A program made the position numbers and the translations under genes. Shown in pieces: positions 49,678-57,720 of a stretch of 64,000 bases of DNA. Below the pieces are notes generated by a model, which did no database searches, was not told the DNA's origin, and saw only the letters and a program-made list of their open reading frames with translations. The stretch comes from CAZGCA01 sp964524145 (GTDB taxonomy: Bacteria; Hydrogenedentota; CAZGCA01). The number at the start of each line of letters is the position of its first letter. The first letter of the stretch is position 1. Location of the stretch: assembly GCA_964524145.1 (NCBI GenBank), contig CAZGCA010000009.1:1-64000 (forward strand), read 5' to 3'.

Positions 49678-51042
49678 GTGAAGAAACTCTCGTTCCGTGG
49701 CGGGATACACGTTCCCGAACACAAGGAACTTTCTGAGCATAAACCCATCGAACGGGCGACCCTGCCGGAGAAGGTGGTCATTCCGGTCCACCAGAATATC
49801 GGCGCACCTGCGAAGCCGGTCGTCTCCGTCGGCGACAAAGTGAAGGTCGGCGATAAGGTAGCCGACGCGGGCGGGTTTGTCTCCGTGCCGATGCACGCGT
49901 CGGTTTCGGGCGAGGTGACGGCACTAGCGCAACACCATCATCCCGCACTCGGCAAACGTGTGCTCGCAATCGAGATAACCTCGGACGGCGAGGACCTGTG
50001 GGTCGATATGGACCCGTTCCCGGTGGAACAGATCTCGACGCTGTCGCCCGACGATATCAAGGAAAAGGTTACCAATGCGGGTATCGTGGGCATGGGGGGA
50101 GCGGCGTTCCCGACGCATGTGAAGCTCTCGCCTCCGAAGGACAAGAAGATAACGACGTACCTGCTCAACGGCGCAGAGTGCGAGCCGTACCTGACGTGCG
50201 ACGACAGGCTGATGATCGAGCGGCCGAAGGACGTCGTGCGCGGGCTGCGCCTCATGATGCGGGCCGGCGGCGTGAGCGAGGGGATAATCGGCATCGAGGA
50301 GAACAAACCGGACGCTATCGAGGCGGTCGGAAACGAGGTCAAGAAGGACCCCGCGATCTCGCTCGTGGTGCTCAAGGTGAAATACCCGCAGGGCGCCGAA
50401 AAGCAGCTGATCAACGCGATCGCCGGTCGGCAGGTGCCGTCAGGCGGGCTGCCGATGGATGCAGGCGTCGGCATCAACAACGTCGGGACGGCGGTGGCGG
50501 TCGCGGACGCCGTGCTTCGCGGCAAACCGTTTGTGGAACGGGCGGTCACGGTGACGGGCCACGGTGTCGCGGAACCGAAGAACCTGCTGGTGCGTATCGG
50601 GACTTCGTTCTCGGACCTTATCGAGCAGTGCGGCGGGTTTAGCGGGCTGCCCGGCAAGGTGATAATGGGCGGGCCGATGATGGGCATAGCGCAGTACTCG
50701 CTGGACGTGCCGGTACTGAAAGGCACCTCGGGCATACTCGTGATGAGAGATGACGAGGTCGAGGTCGCCGACTACGAGACGTGCATCCGGTGCGGTGCGT
50801 GCGTCCGCGCGTGCCCGATGGGGATCGTGCCGAGCAGGCTGGGTATGCTGGCGGAATCGTGGGAGTTCGATCAGGCGAAGGCCGAGAATATTCTCGACTG
50901 CGTCGAGTGCGGTTGCTGCACGTACGTCTGCCCGTCGAAACGGCCCATGGTACACTGGTTCAAGTTTGCCAAGGGCGAGCTGATGAAGCAGACCGCAAAG
51001 GAACTGGTGAAGGCCGCGCTTGCTGAGACGGAAAAGAAGTAG
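49678..51042 (+). CDS. rnfC: Rnf complex subunit C
   Basis: Peripheral FMN/NADH-binding and Fe-S subunit of the Rnf ferredoxin:NAD oxidoreductase, which couples electron transfer to Na+ or H+ translocation. 454 aa. N-terminal RnfC-type beta domain (FRGGIHVPEHKELSEHKP, VSVPMHASVSGEVTA), the nucleotide-binding NAGIVGMGGAAFPTHVKLSP and LLNGAECEPYLTCDDRLM, and two 4Fe-4S motifs near the C-terminus (CIRCGACVRACPMG and CVECGCCTYVCPSK). It starts with GTG at 49678. First gene of rnfCDGEA. Confidence 0.96.
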   Translation: MKKLSFRGGIHVPEHKELSEHKPIERATLPEKVVIPVHQNIGAPAKPVVSVGDKVKVGDKVADAGGFVSVPMHASVSGEVTALAQHHHPALGKRVLAIEITSDGEDLWVDMDPFPVEQISTLSPDDIKEKVTNAGIVGMGGAAFPTHVKLSPPKDKKITTYLLNGAECEPYLTCDDRLMIERPKDVVRGLRLMMRAGGVSEGIIGIEENKPDAIEAVGNEVKKDPAISLVVLKVKYPQGAEKQLINAIAGRQVPSGGLPMDAGVGINNVGTAVAVADAVLRGKPFVERAVTVTGHGVAEPKNLLVRIGTSFSDLIEQCGGFSGLPGKVIMGGPMMGIAQYSLDVPVLKGTSGILVMRDDEVEVADYETCIRCGACVRACPMGIVPSRLGMLAESWEFDQAKAENILDCVECGCCTYVCPSKRPMVHWFKFAKGELMKQTAKELVKAALAETEKK

Positions 51043-51046
51043 ACCG

Positions 51047-52057
51047 ATGATAGATCTGAAAGACGACCTTATCGTTTCGACGTCGCCTCATGTGCGAAAC
51101 GAACTGACGGTGCAGCGCGTGATGGGCGACGTGCTGATCGCGCTGGCGCCGGCGTTTATCATTTCCGTCTACTTCTTCGGGTTGCGCGCGCTGTTGCTTG
51201 TGGCGGCGGCGGTGGTGGCGGCCGTGGCGACAGAAGCCGTCGCGCAGAAGATAATGAAGGTGAAGATCGCGGTCTCGGACTTGAGCGCGGTTATCACCGG
51301 GGTGTTGCTCGCATTCAATCTGCCGGCCGGAACGCCGTTGTGGATGGCGGCCGTGGGATCGATAGTGGCTATAGGCGTCGCGAAGATGAGCTTCGGCGGG
51401 CTTGGCAAGAACATATTCAACCCGGCGCTCATCGGCAGAGCGGTCCTGCTCAGCTCGTTCCCCGTGGTGATGACCAAGGGCTGGCTCAAACCTCTCTGGT
51501 ACTCCGAGCCGGGGTACAGCTTCCTGTCGATCTCGGTGGCTAACCCGGACGGAAGCGCGCTTGACGCGATAAGTTCCGCGACACCTCTTATCAAGACGGG
51601 ACCGGCGGACCCGGCGTCGCTGCTCGACCTTGTGTTGGGGAGGTGCGGCGGGTGTATCGGCGAGACGTGTGCGGTAGCTCTCATTATCGGCGGGCTGTAC
51701 CTGTTGTTGCGCGGCCATATATCATGGCAGATGCCGCTGGGGTATCTCGGCTCGTTCTTCGTCCTGATGTTGTTGCTGGGCGGCGATGGAGCCGAGGGCG
51801 CGGTCAGACATCTTTTCATGGGTGGACTGATGCTTGGCGCGTGGTTCATGGCCACGGACATGGTGACGAGCCCGCTGACCTCGCGCGGCCAGTTGGTGGG
51901 CGGGGTGTTGTGCGGTCTGCTCACGTTTGCGATACGGCTGAAGGGCGGGTATCCGGAAGGGGTCTCGTACTCGATACTCATAATGAACGCGGCGACACCG
52001 CTTATCGACAAGGTGACGGTCCCGAAGAAGTACGGAGCGGTCAAGAAAAATGCCTGA
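51047..52057 (+). CDS. rnfD: Rnf complex subunit D
   Basis: Integral membrane subunit, 336 aa with about nine hydrophobic helices. MIDLKDDLIVSTSPHVRN is the typical opening; LGKNIFNPALIGRAVL and DAISSATPLIKTG contain the motif for covalent FMN attachment on the threonine of SATP. The ATG at 51047 lies 4 bp after rnfC; the next gene overlaps its end by 8 bp, so translation is coupled. Homologous to NqrB. Confidence 0.95.
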   Translation: MIDLKDDLIVSTSPHVRNELTVQRVMGDVLIALAPAFIISVYFFGLRALLLVAAAVVAAVATEAVAQKIMKVKIAVSDLSAVITGVLLAFNLPAGTPLWMAAVGSIVAIGVAKMSFGGLGKNIFNPALIGRAVLLSSFPVVMTKGWLKPLWYSEPGYSFLSISVANPDGSALDAISSATPLIKTGPADPASLLDLVLGRCGGCIGETCAVALIIGGLYLLLRGHISWQMPLGYLGSFFVLMLLLGGDGAEGAVRHLFMGGLMLGAWFMATDMVTSPLTSRGQLVGGVLCGLLTFAIRLKGGYPEGVSYSILIMNAATPLIDKVTVPKKYGAVKKNA

Positions 52058-52643
52058 GACGGCGAAGCTGGTAGTTGTGCTGGCCATCATATGCGTTGTT
52101 GCTTCCGGCGGTCTGGCGCTCGTGAACGCTGCTACAGGAGAGAAGATTGCGGAGCAGGAACGCCTGAAGGAAGAGATGCTGCGCGCTGAGGCGCTCGTCG
52201 GTCCGGGCGAAGAGGTCGAATTCGGCGAGCCGAAACCGTTTGACGACGGCGAGTATTTCGAGGGGTATGTGGACGGGAAGCTGGTCGGGTATGTGTTCGG
52301 GACGGTGGCACGAAAGGCTTACAACGAGCCTGTAAAGATTGTCGTCGGTGTGGATCCTGCGAAGACGAAGCTCACCGGAGTGAGGATCAGGTCGCAACGC
52401 GAGACCCCGGGACTGGGCGCGTTTATGGTGGTGGTGAGGAGCGGCGAGCAAGAGCCATGGTTCCTGAGGCAGTTCAGGAACGTCCCTCTCGAGAAAGTCT
52501 GGTTGAAGAAGGATAACCAGGCTGGCGAGATCGACGGGATAACGGCAGCGACCATATCCTCCCGCGCGGTGACCGACGCTGTGCGCGAGTCGTTCGAGAA
52601 GTTTGTGCAAGCCACCGGGGAAACCAAGGAAGACGTAGGATGA
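52050..52643 (+). CDS. rnfG: Rnf complex subunit G
   Basis: 197 aa, one N-terminal membrane helix (AKLVVVLAIICVVASGGLALV) and an extracytoplasmic FMN-binding domain. DGITAATISSRAVTDAV carries the S/T-x-A-T motif whose threonine takes covalent FMN, and SQRETPGLGA is the conserved preceding loop. Overlaps rnfD by 8 bp and rnfE by 4 bp. Homologous to NqrC. Confidence 0.94.
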   Translation: MPETAKLVVVLAIICVVASGGLALVNAATGEKIAEQERLKEEMLRAEALVGPGEEVEFGEPKPFDDGEYFEGYVDGKLVGYVFGTVARKAYNEPVKIVVGVDPAKTKLTGVRIRSQRETPGLGAFMVVVRSGEQEPWFLRQFRNVPLEKVWLKKDNQAGEIDGITAATISSRAVTDAVRESFEKFVQATGETKEDVG

Positions 52644-53296
52644 ATGCGGGCAGGGAGTTCACGAAGGGCATCTGGACCGAGAACCCCGTGCTACGGTTGA
52701 TGTTAGGGTTGTGCCCGACGCTCGCAGTCTCGACGGCGGTTGTCAACGGGATAGGCATGGGAATCGCGGCGACGTTCGTGTTGCTGGGTTCGAATATCGT
52801 CATCGCGCTGATCCGGGGGGTAATACCAGCCAAAGTGCGCATCCCGTGCTACATAGTGGTGATCGCGACGTTCGTGACGATAGCCGACCTTACGATGCAC
52901 GCGTACACGCCGCAGATACATGAAGCGTTGGGCATATTCCTGCCGCTTATCGTGGTGAACTGCATCATACTCGGCCGTGCCGAGGCGTTCGCGTCGAAGA
53001 ACTCGGTCACGATGTCGGTTCTGGACGCGTTGGGCATGGGGCTCGGGTTCACGCTGGCGCTGCTGGCGCTGGCGACGGTGAGAGAGCTGCTGGGGACGGG
53101 CGGACTGGATTTGCGGGCGTTGGCGTTTCAGATTCCGCGATTCAAGCCTGCGATAATCATGATACTGCCGCCGGGAGCGTTCGTGACGCTGGGCATTATG
53201 ATGGCCGGCATGAACAAGCTGGCGGAGTTGCAGGAGAAGAAACGGCTGCAGCGTGCCGCTGAAGAGAAGCTCGAGGAGAAGCAGGAGGAAGCGTAA
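52640..53296 (+). CDS. rnfE: Rnf complex subunit E
   Basis: 218 aa, six-helix membrane subunit related to NqrD. Typical motifs: FTKGIWTENPVLRLMLGLCP, IPAKVRIPCYIVVIATFVT, PLIVVNCIILGRAEAFASKN. RnfE and RnfA form the symmetric pair around the membrane 2Fe-2S centre; the conserved cysteines in GLCPTLA and VNCIILG are present. The last 30 residues are charged (EKKRLQRAAEEKLEEKQEEA). Stop/start overlap (TAATG) with rnfA. Confidence 0.95.
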   Translation: MNAGREFTKGIWTENPVLRLMLGLCPTLAVSTAVVNGIGMGIAATFVLLGSNIVIALIRGVIPAKVRIPCYIVVIATFVTIADLTMHAYTPQIHEALGIFLPLIVVNCIILGRAEAFASKNSVTMSVLDALGMGLGFTLALLALATVRELLGTGGLDLRALAFQIPRFKPAIIMILPPGAFVTLGIMMAGMNKLAELQEKKRLQRAAEEKLEEKQEEA

Positions 53297-53880
53297 TGGA
53301 CGTCGGGCACCTTCTTGTCATAGTGTTGGGGGCGGTGTTCATACACAACTTCGTGCTCAACAGGTTCCTCGGTATCTGCCCGTTTATCGGCGTATCGAAG
53401 AAGATAGACTCGTCGATAGGCATGGGCATGGCCGTCGCGTTCGTGATGACGCTGGCAGGCGGGGTGACGTGGTGCGTACACCACTTTCTGCTTGTGCCGC
53501 TCAACGCCACGTTTCTGCAGACGGTGAGTTTCATATTGGTGATAGCCGCGTTGGTCCAGCTCGTCGAGATGTTCCTCCAGAAAAACAGTCCGACACTGTA
53601 CTCGGCGCTCGGGATATACCTGCCGCTGATAACGACGAACTGCGCGGTAATGGGTGTGGCGCTGCTGAACATACGCGAGGGGTACAGCTTGATTGAGGCG
53701 CTGATATTCTCGTTCAGCGCGGCGGTCGGGTTCACGCTGGCGCTTCTCCTGATGGCGGGCATTCGTGAACGGCTCGAGCTGGTGCAGGTACCGCGCGCGT
53801 TTCGCGGCGCGCCCATAGCGTTTATCGTAGCGGGATTGATGGCGATAGCGTTTATGGGATTCGCAGGAATGAAGCTGTAG
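53296..53880 (+). CDS. rnfA: Rnf complex subunit A
   Basis: 194 aa membrane subunit related to NqrE: FIHNFVLNRFLGICPFIGVS, TLYSALGIYLPLITTNCAV and LVQVPRAFRGAPIAFIVAG are diagnostic. The paired cysteines in GICPF and TTNCAV match those of RnfE and hold the intramembrane iron-sulfur centre. Last of the five tightly packed genes; rnfB follows after a 213-bp interval with an inverted-repeat element. Confidence 0.96.
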   Translation: MDVGHLLVIVLGAVFIHNFVLNRFLGICPFIGVSKKIDSSIGMGMAVAFVMTLAGGVTWCVHHFLLVPLNATFLQTVSFILVIAALVQLVEMFLQKNSPTLYSALGIYLPLITTNCAVMGVALLNIREGYSLIEALIFSFSAAVGFTLALLLMAGIRERLELVQVPRAFRGAPIAFIVAGLMAIAFMGFAGMKL

Positions 53881-53882
53881 GC

Positions 53883-54063
53883 AATGCAAAATGCAGAACT
53901 GACAATCAGAAAGTAGTAGGTAGAATATAGCAGGTAGAATGTAGGGGCGGAGAGTCAGGTTAGAAGCTAAGAAATGACAACTGACAATGCGGATTGATCG
54001 AGGGTGGGAACGTGGACTGTGATCCGAGGAGAGTTTTGAGTTGTCAGTTTTGCATTTTGCATT
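53883..54063. repeat. Inverted-repeat (MITE-like) element between rnfA and rnfB
   Basis: AATGCAAAATGCAGAACTG then ACAA at 53883-53905 is complementary, with one mismatch, to TTGTCAGTTTTGCATTTTGC then ATT at 54041-54063. The 23-bp arms flank about 135 bp of A/G-rich non-coding sequence with tandem GTAGAAT motifs (53921-53940) and AAATGACAACTGACAATGC. No ORF inside, so it is either a non-autonomous mobile element or a dispersed intergenic repeat. It splits the rnf operon. Confidence 0.6.
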
Positions 54064-54093
54064 TTACATTGCGCGAAGCGCGAGGTTATTGAC

Positions 54094-55134
54094 GTGGCGA
54101 TTCTGTATGCGATACTGATTCTGGGCGGTCTGGCAGTCCTGCTGGGAGTGGGACTGGCTGTCGCCTCGATAAAGTTTGCGGTCGAGGTAGATCCGCGTGT
54201 TGAAGCTATCGAGGAGGCACTGCCGGGGGCGAACTGTGGTGCGTGCGGGTACGCGGGATGCACGGGATATGCTGAAGCGATTGTGAAGGACAACGCGGCA
54301 GTAAATTTGTGCATACCGGGGAGCGGGAGCGTGGCGGCAGCGATAGCCGAGATCATGGGCGTCAAGGCCGAGGACGTGGCGGCGTTGGTGGCGAAGGTCA
54401 GGTGTCGCGGCGACTACGAGACGTCCGAGGTGAAGTACGAGTACGACGGCGTGATGGACTGCCGGGCCGCGGTAATCATACACGGCGGGCCGAAAAGCTG
54501 CATTTACGGGTGCCGGACGCTCGGAACCTGCGCGAACGTGTGTCCATTTGGCGCGATCGACCATGCCGGACCCGGGCACATACCCGAGATCAATTTCGAT
54601 AGATGTACGGCATGCGGCCAGTGTGTCGAGGCGTGCCCTCTGGGAATCATCGCGCTCGTGCCGGAGAAGAACTCCGTCCACGTGCTCTGCGTGTCCCACG
54701 ACAAGGGCAAGGCCGTGAAAACGGTGTGTAAGGTCGGGTGTATCGGTTGCGGTGCCTGCGAAAAGGTGTGTCCGTTCGATGCCATCCACGTGGTTGACAA
54801 CCTTGCGGTTATCGACTACGAGAAATGTACCCAGTGCGGGTTGTGTACTGCGAAATGCCCGACCAAATGCATCGAGGGCGAGCCGCGAGCCGAGCGTGCC
54901 TATATCGACGAGAACTGCATAGGCTGCGGCGTCTGCGCGAAACATTGTGTCGTGGAAGCCATCTCGGGCGAGAAGAAGCAGCGGCACGTAGTCGATGTCG
55001 AGAAGTGCATCGGATGCGGTGTCTGCGTCGAGAAATGTCCTCCGAAGATTCATGCTGTCTCGCTGGTCAAGCCGGATGAGATGGCTGCAGTAGCAGAGTC
55101 ACAGACCGCCGGCGCGGAAGACGATTCGGCTTAG
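54094..55134 (+). CDS. rnfB: Rnf complex subunit B, multi-cluster ferredoxin type
   Basis: 346 aa. One N-terminal helix (AILYAILILGGLAVLLGVG) precedes the RnfB domain with GANCGACGYAGCTGYAEA. Then follow CIYGCRTLGTCANVCP, CTACGQCVEACP, CIGCGACEKVCP, CTQCGLCTAKCP, CIGCGVCAKHCV and CIGCGVCVEKCP, so six ferredoxin-like Cys motifs besides the N-terminal one. This is the long, anaerobe-type RnfB; it takes electrons from reduced ferredoxin. The start is a GTG at 54094 after GCGAGG. Gene order C-D-G-E-A-B is the clostridial/bacteroidetal one. Confidence 0.95.
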   Translation: MAILYAILILGGLAVLLGVGLAVASIKFAVEVDPRVEAIEEALPGANCGACGYAGCTGYAEAIVKDNAAVNLCIPGSGSVAAAIAEIMGVKAEDVAALVAKVRCRGDYETSEVKYEYDGVMDCRAAVIIHGGPKSCIYGCRTLGTCANVCPFGAIDHAGPGHIPEINFDRCTACGQCVEACPLGIIALVPEKNSVHVLCVSHDKGKAVKTVCKVGCIGCGACEKVCPFDAIHVVDNLAVIDYEKCTQCGLCTAKCPTKCIEGEPRAERAYIDENCIGCGVCAKHCVVEAISGEKKQRHVVDVEKCIGCGVCVEKCPPKIHAVSLVKPDEMAAVAESQTAGAEDDSA

Positions 55135-55217
55135 TCGCGCAAAGGAACCCGCCGGCATTCATTCCTTACGAGAAGCCGTTCCCTGGCCCGTGGCACGATT
55201 GGTGTGGGCGAAGCGGG

Positions 55218-56135
55218 TTATGCCCTGCTATCGGCGTAGATTCCCCCGGCGGCGACCTTCTCGCCCTTGCGCCTGAGTTGCGATAATCGGTCAAGCATCT
55301 CGTGCGCGGTCAAGTACTTTTTGTGAAGGTTTGTCAAGACGCTGACGGTCAAATCGAGTGGCGCCTCGCACCCATGATCGAGCGGCAGCCCGCCCATTGA
55401 GGTCGGAAGCGGCTGACCGTACGGCCCGGCCGCAGCCGTGAGAAACCTTTCACGTACCCGCAAGAAGTAGCGTTTGACAACTTCGGGGTGAAGGATGCAG
55501 AGAAACCGGCCGCCACCCGTGTGGCCGATGCCGCTTTCATGAAGGTCATACTCCGCACGCGTCTCGGCGAGCACGCGACCCGACATGCAGATGAGCTCGT
55601 CCCGTTTCTCCTTGCCGTATTTGTCGAGAAACTCGTTCAGATGCAATATGTCGATGCCCGCGAGAGCGAACCGCTCGTCGCGACCGAGCCGGTAGGTGAT
55701 CTCGTTTCGTATCGTTCGAGTGTCCAGCAATCCGGTCAGGAGGTCCAGAGATCCTCTGCGGCTGTAGACCTTGAGCACTGCCCGGATACTCTCCTCGAGA
55801 GCAGCGAATGCGAACGGTTTGGGGATGTAGTCGTCGGCCCCTTGTTTGAGCCCGTGGACGAGTTCCTCCTCCCCCGCCATGGCCGTCAGCATGATGACCG
55901 GTGTGAGGTACAGCACGGGGTCCCTGCGGATACGGCGGCATATCTCGAACCCCCCCAATCGAGGCATCATGACGTCCAGAATGACAACGTGCGGCCGTTC
56001 TTTTTTCGCCACATTGAACGCCAATGTGGGGTCTGTCACCACGCGTGTTCTATAGCCGCACTCGGCAAGCTTATCACCCAGCAATCGGGCGAAATCCTCC
56101 TCATCATCTACTATGAGTACACTAGCGCGCGCCAT
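55218..56135 (-). CDS. Response regulator with degenerate GGDEF domain
   Basis: 305 aa. The receiver domain is canonical: VLIVDDEEDFARLL with the acidic pair, the phospho-acceptor Asp in VVILDVMMPRLGG, LTAMAG and the Lys in YIPKPFAF. The second domain is laid out like a diguanylate cyclase (SLDLLTGLLDTRTIRNEI, DILHLNEFLDKYG), but the active loop reads HTGGGRFL instead of GGDEF, so catalysis is unlikely; a c-di-GMP-binding or structural role remains possible. The last 60 residues are unassigned. ATG at 56135 follows TAGGAGG. Confidence 0.88.
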   Translation of the reverse strand: MARASVLIVDDEEDFARLLGDKLAECGYRTRVVTDPTLAFNVAKKERPHVVILDVMMPRLGGFEICRRIRRDPVLYLTPVIMLTAMAGEEELVHGLKQGADDYIPKPFAFAALEESIRAVLKVYSRRGSLDLLTGLLDTRTIRNEITYRLGRDERFALAGIDILHLNEFLDKYGKEKRDELICMSGRVLAETRAEYDLHESGIGHTGGGRFLCILHPEVVKRYFLRVRERFLTAAAGPYGQPLPTSMGGLPLDHGCEAPLDLTVSVLTNLHKKYLTAHEMLDRLSQLRRKGEKVAAGGIYADSRA

Positions 56136-56434
56136 TTTCCCTTACCTCCTAGCCCCTCTACGTTTACATCAAATATACCTATGAGACCACTATTGCCACT
56201 GTATATTAAACACTGCTGCTGGCCCAGAAGTCAATGCTCCCGTTGCCGCTGAACCGCCGCAGGGTGCAACAAACGCAACAGCGAGAAATCAGGCACCTAC
56301 GCGTTTCGAGCTATTCCGTCCCTTCGCCGACTACTGCCTTTTTACGAGGCCACGTGTGCCGAACGTCGTATCGGGGAATCTGCTCCTTCCGCTTCTCGAT
56401 CGTCACTCTTGCTCACTACTTCCCGTGTAACCAA

Positions 56435-56464
56435 ATTCTACCCGAATTCCGCCGGAGTTGTCAA
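56435..56464 (-). promoter_or_regulatory. Sigma70-type promoter toward the response regulator
   Basis: On the minus strand TTGACA (56459-56464), 18-bp spacer, TAGAAT (56435-56440). Transcription would begin near 56428, leaving a leader of about 290 nt. A second candidate, TTGACT with TTTAAT at 18-bp spacing, lies at about 56205-56234. The 56136-56733 interval contains no gene that I can support; the remainder of it up to 56733 shows only the GAGGAGG site for the next gene. Confidence 0.6.
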
Positions 56465-56733
56465 GCCGCAGAGCCTCCGGATTTCAAGACTCTTTGATAA
56501 TGTCCTCATGCATCGCCAGCGGCCCTACCCGTGGATCGTAGGCCGTCGAGGTTCAACCCCGGCAGGAGTTCAAGAAAAGGCCCGAAACCATGGGTAAACG
56601 AGGTATGCAACCTCTCCAGGGTAGCTGCGTTTGGTGCATCCTCCTCACGGGTAGCGGCGGAACTCATCGGAAGGTCAACATAGTGTTGAAATCCTGCTGT
56701 CGAACACCGATAATGTCCGAGGAGGTGTGAGAA

Positions 56734-57465
56734 ATGGCTGGAGAAAAACGTTCGCAACGGTTGCTGTTCATATTCCCGCATCCGGATGATGAGTCGTACG
56801 GGTGCGGCGGCACGATAGCGAAGTATCTGCAGGAGGGCAAGACCGACGTCTTCCTGCTCACGCTTACGCGCGGCGAGGCGTCGAGCCAGGGCCCCAAGCT
56901 CGGGTTGACCCCGGAGCAGATGGGCGAGACGCGGTCGCGCGAGATGGCCGAGGTGGCCAGGGTGTACGGGTTGACGGAACTGTTCCTGCTGGACTTTCCC
57001 GATAGCGGTCTCGAGAGGCTCGACCCGCGCGATATCGAGTCGGCAGTCACGTCGATCGTCCTCAAGGTCGAACCGCAGGTGGTTGTCACCCATCCGCCGC
57101 ACGGTATCTCGGGGTTCATCGACCACATCGTCACGCACGCGGCGGTCAAACGCGCGTTCGTCGAGTTGCGCGAACAGAGCCCGCACGTTCGACGGTTGGC
57201 AATGACCTGCGTGCCCGACCAGCTGGTTGCGCTGGCGCCCCGACCATTGCACGGCGAACCGGTCGAGAAGATGGATTGCCGGATGCACGTCGAACAGTAC
57301 CTCGACTACAAGCGGCGCGGGCTCGAGGTCCAGACAAGCGTCGTAGCGGTGACGGAAAGCGATAACGTGGCCAACCTTCTCATGCAGCCCTACGAGTACT
57401 ACCGCTTCTTCCAGGAACGGTTCACGCCGCCGCTCGACGACCTGTTCGCTGGCCTGCCGGAGTGA
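56734..57465 (+). CDS. PIG-L/LmbE family deacetylase
   Basis: Zinc-dependent N-deacetylase of the PIG-L family, acting on N-acetylglucosaminyl conjugates (as BshB, MshB) or similar amides. 243 aa. Metal ligands are in FIFPHPDDESYGCGG (HPDDE) and HPPHGISGFIDHIVTH (HxxH). LTRGEASSQGPKLGLTPEQM is typical. ATG at 56734 preceded by GAGGAGGTG. It stands alone, so bacillithiol-type biosynthesis cannot be inferred; a hexosamine substrate is possible. Confidence 0.9.
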   Translation: MAGEKRSQRLLFIFPHPDDESYGCGGTIAKYLQEGKTDVFLLTLTRGEASSQGPKLGLTPEQMGETRSREMAEVARVYGLTELFLLDFPDSGLERLDPRDIESAVTSIVLKVEPQVVVTHPPHGISGFIDHIVTHAAVKRAFVELREQSPHVRRLAMTCVPDQLVALAPRPLHGEPVEKMDCRMHVEQYLDYKRRGLEVQTSVVAVTESDNVANLLMQPYEYYRFFQERFTPPLDDLFAGLPE

Positions 57466-57720
57466 AAGAAACCGTTCAACGCGACAGAGGAGGCTGACCG
57501 CGCCCCCTCAGGAAAGAAAGACGGGCATATCGTAGCTGCAATATGGGACACCCGGCACCCGGTTCAGTCGTCCCCGGACGACATGATGAATCGTGGCCCG
57601 TTGCGGCAAACATGAGAGTTGTCCGGAGCCGCGCCCCGTGACGTTGACAAGACGTCGGGTTCCGATCTAAGCTTAGGTTGTGCGAGTCATCAGAACGGAT
57701 AGAGAACCGAGGTGATGCCG

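Noticed and set aside
56320..56375. tmRNA-like string GGCCTCGTAAAAAG on the minus strand
   Set aside because: It matches 14 nt of E. coli tmRNA as I recall it, followed by GTAGTCGGCGAA, but no GGATTCGAC start and no tRNA-like end are present within 400 nt.
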